Positions 21,076 through 32,727 of a DNA stretch of 64,000 nucleotides are shown here, piece by piece; position 1 is the stretch's first letter, and the number at the start of each line of letters is the position of its first letter. A program made the position numbers and the translations under genes. The notes beneath the pieces are model-generated. The model did not search any database, was not told the DNA's origin, and worked only from the letters and a program-made list of their open reading frames with translations. Origin of the DNA: Thozetella sp. PMI_491. Its lineage: Eukaryota; Ascomycota; Sordariomycetes; Chaetosphaeriales; Chaetosphaeriaceae. The stretch spans positions 186,001 to 250,000 of the forward strand of contig MU270097.1 in the NCBI GenBank assembly GCA_021432635.1, written 5' to 3'.

Positions 21076-23959
21076 CTACGTCGCTGCGGTAGAGGCTAGC
21101 GAACGCGCCGTGGCAGGCGGTGCCACAGACGGAGGCTTAGGGCCGTGATATTCCAGCAGCGGAACGGTGAGGCCGTATGCTTCCGTGCGGCCCTGGCGGT
21201 CGTGCTGGTCAATCTCTACGCGGATTTGCACGTCCAGGCTGCCGTCATTGCCCTTGCCGTGCTCGGTGGCCGAGGCTGCCTTATGGGTCGTGCCACAATC
21301 TTGCTCGCCAGCACTGAGAGCCGAGTGGCCGTCCTTGCCTGAGACCTTGCTGATCTTGCTGACCTTGCTCGTTCTGCTACGGATGCTGTGGCCGCCGCTG
21401 GAGCCGGGTGGCCCGCCGTTTATGGCATCAGGGTTCAGGGGCGGCGGAGGAGCGAGATGGGTCTGTGAGAGAGTGGGAAGAGGCGGGACTGACTCCGTGA
21501 CGCTCGGCGGGTTGTTTGGAGAGTTCTCGGTGATGATGGCAAAGTTCCGACTAGGCATTGTGACCTTGTTATGGCCAGCCGTCTTGTTGGATTCACCGGG
21601 ATCCTTGTTGAAGAGCTTCAGCAATGTCTCGTCCGTCTCGTGGTTCAGATGGTGGATCTTGTTGCGCCTAGCCAGGAGGTTCGCGATCGCCTGCGGCGGT
21701 GGCTTGTTGACGATGGCTGAAGAGACAACGTTGACCATGTAGCGGTAGTCGTTCTCCGTCGGGATGTTAAGGCTCGTCTTAGAATAGAACCGGCCGAGGG
21801 CCGCTAGGTGAACATCGCCGCCAAGGATAGTGATGCGCACCGAGAACTCCCCAGCGATGCCCTGGAGCCTCTCCACGAAGTGATTTCGCTCCTTCTTGTG
21901 CGTCTTGGCGGTGTAGTGGTCGTCCAAGTCGTCAAGCAAGTCCACGCTGCCGTCAAAGTGGTTGATGAAGCCACCAGCGAGGCCGAACCTCTTATTCATG
22001 AACTTAATAGGGCCCATCAGCGGGCTCGAGAAGATGTTTTCGAGCCAGGTGAGACGCTACGTACGGTTAACACACTCTGTTAGTGATTGTCTAGCTCGCG
22101 GGACGTCTTACCGGGTAGGCGATGGGAATCCCAAGAAGGAGGATGAGATGGCGGTATGGCTTGCCAGCGCTGGCGGCAGACCCCAGCTCCTGCTTCAGAC
22201 GGTCAAAGATTTGATCATACGTCTCTGGATAGTTGACTTGGTGCCGGGTTCTCTGCGCTGTGCGTTAGGGTAGGCTGATACATTATGCTACACTCTAAGC
22301 GGTACTGTACCTCAGTCCTGGCATCAATACCGACAAATGCTATCCTCGCCCCGAGTCGGGCAAACATGTTGTGCGAGTGTTCGGCCACGTAAGGCTGTGA
22401 GGTAGTTAGCATCCCGCCTATCTAGTTGGGTTAATACAGCGACTTACGCCTGGCTTGGATCCCACGATGTAGTTCGACTCCGTCATCCGGTCGTGGACGA
22501 AGACATCCGTCAACTGATTCGGATCAATGCCCTGCCCGTGGTCCGGCCCAGCTTTGCTGACGGCATCTAGCTCTGCATCAGTCCTTGCTCCCTCATTCTA
22601 ATCCACTGGCTGGGCTTACCGGACGTATATGTAGACGGCGGCGGAGGCAGGTGATGCTGGAAAAGCATATAGTACTTGTGCGCGGTCCCCCCAATGCCCC
22701 GGAACACATCGCACTTCATGAAATCGTTGACGTAGGACCCAAACCCATCGATAATCTAGGACTTTTAGAAAAGCTTCTAGCAGTCATCCCTCTCTTCCAC
22801 TTACATCGTGATCATCCCAAATGTTGAGCTGAGGGATCTGGCCGTTCGCTGAAGCGAATGGCTCGGTCCCGTACCTTTCGACCAGGTGAGTACTCGAGCC
22901 TCACAGCGAGAGGGGGGGTGGGGGAGTGAAGACAAACCATCGGATGTAGTTCTTGAGGTAGTATTCATCACACTCGGCGCGCAACGACTCAGGGAAGGGG
23001 AAGTCCCTCCTCTTCTTGGGGTTGCCGATGGCCGTCCATTTGTTCAGCGGACCATGAACTCGGATGCCATCGTTGTAGATCTGGTCACCACCTCCGATCA
23101 TGACGTGGAACGGTGCCTCGCGGTGCCGCCTGATAACATCGTTCCAGAGGGCAGGGCCGCTCCAAGCCTCCTCGTCAGTGCCGACGCTAAAGCCGTTGCA
23201 AGAGTGGAACATGATTCTCATGGATTCGGTAACTGCCGGCACAAAGAAGGCGTTCCGCTGCGGCTTGGTCTCGCTGGCAAAGCGCAGCCCGGGCAGGCTG
23301 TACTCCCACTGTACCTCGGTCGACTCCAGGGGCACGGCGAGGTTGAACCGCCAGAAGGTGTTGCGGCGATCCGAGTACAGGCATATACCCTGCGCAGAGC
23401 TGGCCCCGGCCTCGCTGGCAACCCCGTTTGTTTCTCCCGCCTGGTGGCCCTCGACATGTCCGACTCGGTGTAGCTCCAAAGTTGGCACGAAAGCCTGCTC
23501 CTTGCCACCACCCTTGACGACTACCAGGACGCTTCCGTGCCAGGTGTCGTTCTCCATGCGGCGGTAGTTCAGGAGTGGCCCGACCGCAATCTCCTTCCCG
23601 TCGAGCACAGCAGGGGGGTCAGTCGCAACATCCGGGGCGCTGTCCCCGTTCGTAGCATCTCGGGCTTCCATGGCGCCGGCCATGATAGGTTTGAAGCGGG
23701 GAGTGTTGGGTCCGTCACCGTTGTTGGCGGCCTTCTCGGGAGAGATGCGAGACGCGTTGAGAAAACTGGCCAGGTCGTTCGTGTCGCCGCGCACATCAGC
23801 ATCGCGGGCGACAGGCGCGGCGCGGTGCTGCCGCGCGGCATGTCGGGCAAAGGATGAGGATTCCTCGTGCCTCCATCGCGTGGCCGACGCATGAGGGTTG
23901 CGGGACTCGAGTTCGTCGTCGTCCTGTAGAAGGTCGTCGTCCGGGTGACGCGGCGCCAT
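21076..23959 (-). CDS. PhoD-like phosphatase-domain protein
   Basis: Seven exons on the minus strand (22938-23959, 22805-22874, 22620-22755, 22448-22566, 22311-22394, 22112-22252, 21076-22056) join in one frame of about 850 residues. Metal-site motifs of the PhoD/metallophosphatase fold are visible: IGGGDQIYND (residues 288-297), IWDDHDIIDGFGSY (359-372) and ILGGDVHLAALG (about 601-612). Between them lie FVHDRMTESNYIVGSKPGPY and EHSHNMFARLGARIAFVGID. Bacterial PhoD is a secreted alkaline phosphodiesterase; this fungal cytosolic-looking branch has no signal peptide and an unknown substrate. The first 120 residues and the last 200 (Pro/Ser-rich) are disordered. Intron 1 has a weak GTTTGT donor; the others have GTAAGN-like or GTACAG donors. 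No frame break is seen. Confidence 0.92.
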
Positions 23960-26069
23960 GGCGAATGAGAGGGTGTTCCCTCGAAAACGTTGCGCGATTG
24001 AGGATTCCGGCTGGTCCTTCCCAGAGTAGATAATGTCAGGTGGTGAACAGGCAACGTGAGCGTGTGAGGCGGGGGGGAGCCGCAGATGATCAAAAAAAAA
24101 CCAAAACCTACAAGCTACGATGTCTCACTCGCGCCTGCCCGTGACGAGTCAACAGAGTGGAGGGAAGCAAGCACAGCGCGAGTCCGAGGTTGCGACCGAC
24201 AGCATCCAGCACGAGGTAAATAAAAAACACTAAGGCCCGGGGGGCAGGGAAGGTGGGAGGGAAATTAAGCACCCAGGATCTGGGACCTCTACAGGAATCA
24301 AGATGGGCAAGCTACTATCAGGGTCTGACGATGCCAAGACCGTTGGGAAACACCCTCTCGCCTACCAAGCAGGGAAGCCGACCTCTAAACTGCAGCGTGG
24401 AGCATAAAGGCCCGGGTAATATGCTAGCTAGGCTAACGACGTTTGATGGTGTTTGGGGGCTCGGAATTGTTCCTGAAAATACCAGACGCGTTCTCTTTCC
24501 TCTTCTGTCTTTCTCTCAGTCATGGGTAAATTGGGGTGAAGCCGTTGTTACACGGCCCTCGCGTCTACTCCTTCCCCCGTGCATTTCCTGGCAAAAGGCG
24601 TGGACAGGAGAGTTCGCCGTCTCCACTTTTGAATGAAGCTCAGCATGTGGCCCGGCCATCATTGCGTCAGTGTGCCTTAACCCCCATTCCTACCAGGAGT
24701 GTGGGGAGACGCTCTCCTCCAATCAGAACCCTTGACGCTCGCCACCATCCTGGCTCACAGACATGAAACCAACTATGGGCCCATTTCGCGGGCTGCCACT
24801 CACCACGCGGGGGACAAAAAAAAACGACCTTCTTCCCCTAACCATTTTGCTGCCCCTGAGGGTCACTTTTTTTGTCCACCCCGTGCCACTGTATTGTAAA
24901 GACCGAAATCAGTGTCCACTCTTTTAAGTATAATTTTGTTATAATGGAGCCGGTTCTGGCAGGCTGTGGCTAATGACAGTGGTGACTAGTGAGGCGCTGA
25001 AAGGTTCTGCCCAGCCCTTGTGCTAACAGCAGGCCCGGGCTTCTCAGTCTCATAGACCCATCGTGCTCCTGGCGGCTTTAATCGGCATTGCAGGTATGTC
25101 TTGCCTGAGGCACGAACAGTTGAGTCATATGAGACAAAACAGATACGGACAGGACCGGCCTGCATCACCAGCTTGAATCTCCAACCATAGGAGGCGAGAA
25201 CGCTCCTTTTTTCGACGATCACCCTATGACTGATGCAAATATCGATATAACCTTAATATTTGAAGATGACCAATATGACCTTTACCATCGGACTCCCGAC
25301 CCCTATAAGGGGCGTCTGACTTGCCACCCATCTATATTTATCTTAATCCTAGAGATCAGGAAGTAGATCAGCCAATCTTATTTTACTTTAATCTACTATA
25401 GTTAAGAGAGGAAGCCCTAAAGTATTGCTTTATGTAGCACTATAGTAGTGCCTCAATACATGAATAGAGAGAAGGCATTAAAGAGGGCGTATCAGATCTG
25501 TCTAGTAGAGTATCTTAATCTGGAGTGGCTTTATACTAACCAGGTTGAGGAGGCGAAGTTTCTTATCGAGAAGGGTGTTTCACACGGTATTGCGCTACAA
25601 TGTGTAAAGAAAATTGGGGCATGGCTGGAACATGTCCAGAGTCAACCGATTGTATAGCACCGTTCAAACGCTTAACAAATCACCTAGCAGTTTAAGCTAG
25701 GAGAGAGACCGGGAAAAGAACCTTACGGAATATACTGTAAAGTTCTTCTAGACATATCAAGAGGTAGATACTGAACCTGAACTCTGTTGTAGGGCTTTAG
25801 GGCGCTAGAGAAAGTTTACATGGTCCCCACCCACTCAAGGTGGTATGATCACTTGTAGTAAATTAGTGAGTCGGGACGCCATTCTTCTTTTGTTAGCGAT
25901 GACAGGCTCAGGAACTTCCCGGTACAAGTAACTCTTACAAAGCCACGGAGCATAGCGCCATTGTATATTAGCCTACACTTTCAACCATACCTCTGTCGGT
26001 CCCATACTAGCTAATAAGGAGATTTAAATTGGAAAAGAAGACTAGTCAGTGCTTGAAGAGCAGTTAGGT
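23960..26069. other. Intergenic region turning AT-rich toward the ChrA island
   Basis: These 2.1 kb follow the PhoD promoter. From about 25.2 kb base composition shifts to AT-rich, unlike the left side. An open stretch at about 25460-25657 codes 65 residues from an ATG (MNREKALKRAYQICLVEYLN at its start) with no family I know; it may be a relic inside the AT-rich block. Nothing else is readable. Confidence 0.45.
25460..25657 (+). other. Small open frame of unknown status in AT-rich DNA
   Basis: The frame codes 65 residues, mainly helical in character, with no stop until 25657. Its composition matches the AT-rich block, not the GC-rich genes. No homologue comes to mind and no intron signals extend it convincingly. 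It may be the end of a decayed gene or element. Confidence 0.2.
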
Positions 26070-27802
26070 TTAGCCAGAGACAACTCCATATCTCACCAAA
26101 CCCATCACAGCTCCTAGGAGGATAGCCACAGGTGCCACAATGCCATGATATCGTCCACCAACATAAGCTGTTGCTGTAACGACCACCCACCATGGATCAT
26201 CCCCTAAGCTACGCCCAGACTGGAACCCTTCATCAATGTATCCCACTAGCCAGATCCGATATACAGCCGTATATATCAACCCAACAGCACCAGCATTGAT
26301 ACCCCTGACACCAGACTTCACCCATGGCTTACTCCGTAACGAGCCCCACACGCCCATAGTTCCATGTACAAGAACTATCCCTGGGAAGAAGATGCCGATA
26401 AAGGCAATCACAGCCCCTGAGATCGACGGGAGTCCACCATTAGACGCCGTTAAACTGCCCAAGAACACGGCAAAATTGAAGTTTGGGCCGGGAAAGGCCT
26501 GCGCTATAGCGAGGCCAATCAGAAAATCCCGCGGGCTAACCCAACCTTCCGCAACAACATATTCTCGAAGCAATGGGATAACTACAGGGCCTCCGCCAAA
26601 GATGATTGTACCCGCAAGGTAGAGATTCGCAAAGAGACGGTACAGGAGAGGTGGGTCAGGCACGACGCCACGAAGAACCATGACAGCAATAAAGGTAACA
26701 AAGAAGGCTGCTATAATGATAGCGCCGACCTTCCAAGAGAAGCCTAGCTTGTATTCCTGTGGAATAATGCGTTGCTCAGTCTCAGACGCCGGCTGAGCTT
26801 CTTCGCCTTCGTTTCGATCTGGGGCGGGAACCTCAGATAGGGGCCCCGTAGACGAGGGATGCTGTGTAACTTGCGCTAATTCTGTGTTTTGAGAAGAACC
26901 CACACTAGTCTCGATTCTTGGAGGATCTGCCTCCGCCCTTCCTTCTTCGACCGGCGGAATGGTATTTTTCTGCCGCCTTATAAGCATCACCAGCGCCTTA
27001 ACAGGTTTGTGTAGCCACCGAGAGTCGTGAATAACAGCAGCAACACCGCAAGCAAACATGAGCATAGGGAAGTACCAAAGAGCATTGTAAAGCATGCCGG
27101 CTGCGCCACTAAGAAACACCAAAGTTCTAGTGAGTTTATCGGTGATAGCTTTGTTAGAAAGCTCTACAGCTGCTAAAGCAATAACACCAACTGTAGCAGC
27201 GTTAAGCCCTGACAAGAGAGCATACACTGGGCGTGGAAGAGTCGATCCGATACTTGAGACGCCAATCGAGAGGCCGTACATCCCGAACGCACCAGGCAGG
27301 CTGCAAAAGGAGGCTTAAAACCTATAGACCAGACAACTGCTACCTTGTAAGGATAATATGTGCTTACCTCCATAAAAGAAATCCCAGCAAAGCCCCAAAC
27401 AAGCCGTCATGAATCAGATTTGTGCAATACAGCATCTTGGTGCTCGCTGGGCCCGAGAGAGCCTGGGAAATACCGAAGAGTTCTTGGTACTTCTCCTGGT
27501 TAGTATTTACAAAATAATATTTGTTGAAATTAGGTAAAGAGTAATAAGAGGGATACAAACCAGCTGATCATCAAGCCATTTCAGCTTTCGTACAAACTTG
27601 TCATGCAACTAAGTTTGGGTTAGATGAGTAGATTAAAATAGATTATTTTGCATTCGATAGGAGCGAGCCAATTACTTACGATCTTGAAATGAACTGGCGG
27701 CCCACCAAAAGCGGTAAAGCCGAGATGCCATTCCGCTTGCAGGATTTGAATCGCACGATAGCCGTATCTGCTAGCGATGTTTTCCCATGTTGAGATACCC
27801 AT
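26070..27802 (-). CDS. chrA: Chromate ion transporter (CHR family, ChrA-like)
   Basis: Four exons on the minus strand, 27680-27802, 27561-27608, 27368-27495 and 26070-27300, join to about 509 residues without a break. Both CHR half-domains are complete: the N-half has GFTAFGGPPVHF (residues 28-39), QALSGPASTKML and LLWSLPGAFGMYGLS; the C-half has GTIIFGGGPVVIPLL (about 331-345) and AIAQAFPGPNFNFAVFLG. An acidic Pro/Ser-rich loop of about 80 residues joins them. CHR proteins export chromate, and related anions, across the plasma membrane, giving resistance. Intron 2 uses a GTTTGT donor. The gene lies in an AT-richer block with a dead mariner copy upstream, unlike its surroundings, which suggests insertion or transfer, but reading frame integrity suggests it is functional. 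Confidence 0.93.
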
Positions 27803-28224
27803 AGGAGCGACTTGATGGAGGTGAAAGCTGAATGCCTAGACGAAAGTCTCGAGAGTGTCAGAAAATTGATGGGACGTTGAAAATTAAAGTGGCAACCCCG
27901 CTCAGCAAATGAGCATGTGCTTGCACGCCATCGTTGAGCGCTAAAGAGCTGACTCACATGCGACAATACCAAAAGTGCTCCCCTTTTTTGTCCAGAAAGC
28001 AGCGCCCATGAGACTCGTCTCTTAAGACCTGTAGGAGCCCGTAGGAGAAACAAGTTGGCTGGATGTTAGCATTAGAGGAGTGAGATGAGTAGAGCAAACA
28101 GTTGAGTAAGCTGTAAGAATTTACTATCAGCATAGGGATATTGATTTCTTATAACGCCTCCAGCCTGCAATGCTGTACGTATTTCTGCTTGATACAATAA
28201 TATTAAGGCGTTGACTCTGGAGGA

Positions 28225-29042
28225 TGCTCGGTGGAAATCCCAGAGTGACAAAAGTGACCCTTAGCACTTTCCCTTCGAACCCCTATTGTATCTACACACA
28301 TTCTTACAAAAGCCTTGAAATCCTTCTCGTACAAGTCAACGTACTGGGGCTATACGCGTTTGATATATGCCTTGAGCTCTGCAAAATACTCCTCGATAGA
28401 ATTAAAGTCGGGCGAAATACAGAGAGACGTAGCACAAGCAGACTCTTGTGTTGGCACACAATTCTTTAATCCTGTCAGAGTGATGGATAGAGGCGTTATC
28501 TATTATAAGGACTAAGTTTGGCTCTGGCCACCACCTGTAGTGGCATAGGAGCTGCTTGATAAAGTTCTTATACGTGCTAGTATCTGTTGAGCCTGGGTAG
28601 ACTTGGGCAGGTTTTAACCCATTCTGTGTATATGCTGCGAGGGCCTGGAACCTCTGCTCGCGGCTGAAGCGAGCCACCTGGACGGGCGTTACACCTACCG
28701 GCGCCTATCCGTACAGATGGTGGCTGGTCTGTTTATCGCAGCCTGACTCGTTGATAAGTACCAGCTGATACGATTTATACTTAGACACTCTCTATATATA
28801 AAAGTCTTAAAGGTCTGGATCCTATTGTTAGGCTATGCGACTATTGACCTTTCTAAATTATCGAATTAACTTCAGGGTTCTAGACATTATGGTAGGGGAT
28901 ACTTCGACTCCGAACTTATCGTAGATAAATTTTATCATCTCGTCTCAGTACATAGAGGTATTATTCGCCAGCTCCTCGCAGAGTGCCGCTCGCATAAAGG
29001 GGTCGATCTTGCCATAGCGGCCAACGCGGGTTAGAGGCGACA
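28225..29042 (-). mobile_element. Decayed Tc1/mariner-superfamily DNA transposon (transposase relic)
   Basis: Read on the minus strand from 29042, the sequence begins MSPLTRVGRYGKIDPFMR and contains transposase blocks of the IS630/Tc1/mariner kind: FSREQRFQALAAYTQNG, VYPGSTDTSTYKNFI, VLIIDNASIHHS (second catalytic Asp) and, in a shifted frame, SPDFNSIEEYFAELKAYIKR (third acidic site). The first catalytic region reads LINESGC where FVDESG-like sequence is expected, so Asp is replaced by Asn. About eight in-frame stops and one frameshift kill it. Stops mainly fit C-to-T changes of CAA, CAG or CGA and G-to-A changes of TGG, the signature of repeat-induced point mutation. No clear terminal inverted repeats were found, so the borders are those of the coding relic. 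Confidence 0.85.
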
Positions 29043-29296
29043 TCGTGGTTCCAAGGTTTCACTTCTATTCTACGAACGGCACGGTCACTGCAGCCAACGT
29101 GTTCAGCTATCACAGCATGTCCAGTTCCACGACGCAGCAAACCCTCGATTTATACATGCTTCCAGGCAGGGAGTCGGGGAGCCATAACAAGACGCAGAGC
29201 CAGCTCAGGCTTGTCGGATGCAAGATCGCCAGATTGACTCGCACCTCTTGTCCCTGGGGTTTGACTCATAGGGGCCAAAAACGGGGCCTTCGGCTA

Positions 29297-29338
29297 GATC
29301 AGGTATAATCTGTCAGTGGATCAGGTATGATCTGTCAG
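29297..29338 (+). repeat. Pair of near-identical 20-bp direct repeats
   Basis: Bases 29297-29316 and 29319-29338 differ at one position (GATCAGGTATAATCTGTCAG against GATCAGGTATGATCTGTCAG), with two bases between. They lie about 250 bp beyond the transposase start of the mariner relic. They might be a remnant of an element end, or simple duplication. Confidence 0.7.
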
Positions 29339-30146
29339 GCCCCACCAAGTCAAAGGTTTATCTCTGTTAGGCAAGTTGTAAATAGATACAGTACATAGCT
29401 GCCCTACATTACCTGCGCCACGAGCTGGTTGGTCTGTGCTCTAAGCCGTTAAATCTCAGGACCTGGACACTGAATTTGGTCTTAACAATACATGAGCTTT
29501 GGCTGCACGAGCACGGGGAGCTGCAGCCTACCCAGCACCCTCGCTAGTGCTCTTGGGAACACAGCAGATTCGTGGCGAGCTGTCACCCAGCCCACCGCCA
29601 CGCCGGCCTAAGTGAACGCTCGGCGCATCGCCTGCTTTGCCAGAAGCATTATATTACCTCAGCTAACAAAAAAGGCTTTTCTCCGCTGCCCTTGGTCCAG
29701 ATATCTGAGCCCGAGATAGGTCCACACCGAACCACTGCGGGCCCAAAAGCACGCAGCCGTTCACATCCATCGCATCTCGCTCACTGTTTCACTCTCAGGT
29801 AGTGTGGATGTCTAGAATAACATCCATTGCGCTGTCTCGAGACAGCTTCGAGAGATAAGTCATGACGAGGAATAGTATACATAGTATAATGAATAAAAAA
29901 AATGTAACAAAAAACTCCAAGCCGCCCGGTCTTTGGGTTTTAGCCCTCTCCCTCCCTGCCTGGGAGATGTGATTTTCCTCTGCCCCACACTAGCTCTAGT
30001 AAACGAGGCCGTGAATCGTAGAAAAGAAGTTAAAAATGGCAGTGGTATGCGACATAATCCAACAACGCCGCTCGCAATTTCTCGAAAGAAGCGAGGTAGG
30101 AATGGGAAGACCTTAGATGCAAAACGCTCAAGACCGCAAGGCATGG

Positions 30147-31126
30147 TCATATCCTCACATAGCCTATCATGATGGAGTCCAGACACCTGGACGTAAGGAA
30201 TCCTAACACGAAGCCGCCGGCTGCGATAGCGAACGCGATCGTGGCTGTGAGTGACGGACTGACTTCGCGGTCGATCCATCTCTGACGTAGATGCAGGGTG
30301 CCGAGGCGCATGTAGAACATCTCGGCTTTCTCAGCCACACCGCTGTTATCAGGCTTAATCTCCTCGGATGGTCGCGGTGTCTCCTTCTTCTCAACCCTGT
30401 ACGTCGTTTATTGCCTACGTCAGTGTTGTTTAGCCCCTGGACTGACCTCAAAACATGGTGTGGGGCTTGGAGGGAAGCACACAATAGGAGAGGGGAAGGG
30501 GGGAGGGCTGGTCGTTTGCAAACGTACAGTAGGGTAAGCGAGACATCGCCCTGGAGCCGGGCCTTAAGCTCGAGTTCGACATCGAGGTTCAGGCCGAGCT
30601 GGAGGCGCACCGGCTTAGTCTCAGCTACGCGCTGTATCACCGGAGGGCTGCTGAGGGTGCTTTTGGCCAGCTGCTTGTTCTGGTTGTTGCGGCGGCGGCG
30701 GCGAGCCCCGCGGGAGTCGACTGATGAGTTCACATCCGAGGCAGAGTCGTCGAGCTAATCAGCGAGGTACGGGTTAGACCAAGAACAAAATAGTTGAGAC
30801 CCTTACTTGCACTGCTTTTCCCGCTGCTAGCACTGCTGCTGCCCTTGCTCGGGGATCGAGTTTTGCCTTGTGACGGCCGGGTTGCCTTATTGCCAGCGGC
30901 GGTGTACACGCTATGTACCGATGGCGGGGGGCGCGGGCGGGAGGCAGCAGGGGCGGGATCAGATGCAGGAGGCGAGTTTGGTAATGACGGGAAGGACAAG
31001 TTTACCTAGCGCTATCAGTTAGCAAGAGCTTCATCGTTGGGCCGTATGGTGGTCGGAGACAGTGCGCGACGGTGCGCGCCATTGGGGAGTTGTCGTTACC
31101 TTTGACATGTTGACGTTTGAGGCCAT
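30147..31126 (-). CDS. Conserved hypothetical, probable C-terminal tail-anchored protein
   Basis: Four exons on the minus strand, 31100-31126, 30807-31005, 30528-30720 and 30147-30396, give about 222 residues. The first exon codes only nine residues (MASNVNMSK). The middle is Ser/Pro-rich then basic (RGARRRRRNNQNKQLAKS). A strongly patterned stretch, LQLGLNLDVELELKARLQGD, follows and looks like an amphipathic strand or helix shared by fungal homologues. After VEKKETPRPSEEIKPDN come EMFYMRLGTLHLRQRW and one hydrophobic segment (TATIAFAIAAGGFVLGFLTS) near the C-terminus. Exon 3 has two candidate acceptors; only the one at 30721-30722 keeps the frame with the exon 2 donor. Function is unknown; membrane anchoring is inferred. 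Confidence 0.72.
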
Positions 31127-32727
31127 TCTGAGAGCGTAGAAGCGGTCGTGGGAGAGAAGTACTAGCGGTGGTTCGGGAGTCCTGGAGAGCAGTAGCGCAC
31201 TGGCCGCGATACCGATTTCAAGGCCGAGCGCGCGTGGAAGATGAGGAAAGTTGGCAAGACGAAGGCAAGCGATCTAGACCTGCAACAGCAAAAAGAGTAG
31301 AGGAGAATCCAGAAACAGTTGCTTACCGAGGGGAAGGGAGGGAAAAGAGAGATGGGATGAGAGGGAGTGCCAGGGGAGGCATAACTATATACCTCGACAT
31401 GCCCCTCCCCGTCCATGGTCGATCTCCGGGTCGGGATCCCACGACGGGCCCGGGATCCTGAGCACCTACCTCTGCTGTCTGCGCTCGGTCGTGTCGCCAT
31501 CTTGTCTCTGATCTTCAGACCGCTGGTAAGGAGACCCTTTCGGGCGCATGTCTGGGACCCTGGGGGTCGAGGTCAGGGGTGTCACGTGCTGCAGCAGGGG
31601 TTACAGCCGAAGGACTAGGTTAAGGGAGCTTTGACACACGGCCCAAAACCGGCCCCTCGTATGATTGTGTTTGGGTGAAACTCTGAGCATCGTTGTCGCA
31701 GCGAATCGCGAGCGGGCATCAAACCATCGCCACGCTACGGCCGCTACCTTCGTGGGGCGATTTATCCCAGCATTAACAGAGGAATCGTCAGTTATGCGGT
31801 CCACCCTGACCACCCCCTCGAGTCGGAGGGAGCTCCCCTAGGCCTAGGCTCCTGCCGCTCCAGTACGAGAGACACTCTCTGCCTCTTTTGGCCAGGGCCT
31901 TTCGATTTGCTCAACAATTCGGTCGTTTCTTTCCCCATTATTTTGTTTTGTTTCGGCTTGTCTTTCGGCTTACTGGACCTCGCCTTTGGTCCACCTGGAA
32001 AGGCTTGCCAACCTCAAAATGTAACTGTACAGGTCGAAGCCCAAACACCCACCAACGACGCCCGTGCGGACCATGTCGAAAGGAACCACCTCCTCTAGCC
32101 CCACCCAAGTCGATCAGAGAGGATCGCAGTTGCAAGTCAAGCCTTTTGTAAGACGATCTAGATAATCAGGCTAGCCGTGAGCCTTGCTGGACTGCAACTA
32201 GAAAGACCTAAAATATAGGCAGCTGGACCAATTCCAGCCGAGGGACCCGAGAGATACACAGAAAGAGAGCGCTTGTAAATCATTAAACCTTTTCATCCCG
32301 AGGTATCGACCTTCCACTCGTATCATCATCTTGCCGCGTCCGAGCCGCCAAAAAAAAAGATATGATTCTGTCGCCCAACGGTCGAGGCGGAAAACTGTAA
32401 ACCAGCCGAGCAACCCAATCCAGACCCAACAATGGTCGGCTCCTAGGGTGGATCGAAAGCCCGGGGATGGAGACTCCCAGGCGCAAACGATGCAAAAGCA
32501 GGGGTAACCCGATGGCTGGCTCCGCGGTGACCCCACGCGCCTCTAGAACCACGATATCCGCACAAACCACGAATGTCTGACGTTTATGCAACGCTTTCCA
32601 CCTCGAGACGGAGGAAGATCAGATCATAGAACCTCCCCCCTTAGGGCTGACCCCGTAACAAGCCAGGGGGGCGAAAAGGCTTGAGTATTAAGAGCAAATG
32701 TTCCCACGGTCAGCCACCGGCTGCTCA
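31127..32727. other. Intergenic region, no gene seen
   Basis: These 1.6 kb hold the promoter of the tail-anchored gene (left side) and the 3' region of the bHLH gene (right side). Short open frames occur on both strands without recognisable protein. Confidence 0.45.

Larger units (their letters stand above)
27803..30146. other. AT-rich intergenic region holding a decayed transposon
   Basis: These 2.3 kb lie between ChrA and the tail-anchored gene. They contain the mariner remnant at about 28225-29042 and a 20-bp direct repeat pair at 29297-29338. The remainder shows no gene. Base composition returns to GC-rich near 29.5 kb. Confidence 0.5.

Noticed and set aside
28100-29350. Terminal inverted repeats for the mariner relic
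   Set aside because: I compared both flanks and found only a short, weak match; the borders are not supported.
30730-30760. Upstream acceptor (GATTAG|CTCGAC) for exon 3 of the tail-anchored gene
   Set aside because: It breaks the frame with the exon 2 donor; the acceptor at 30721-30722 keeps it.
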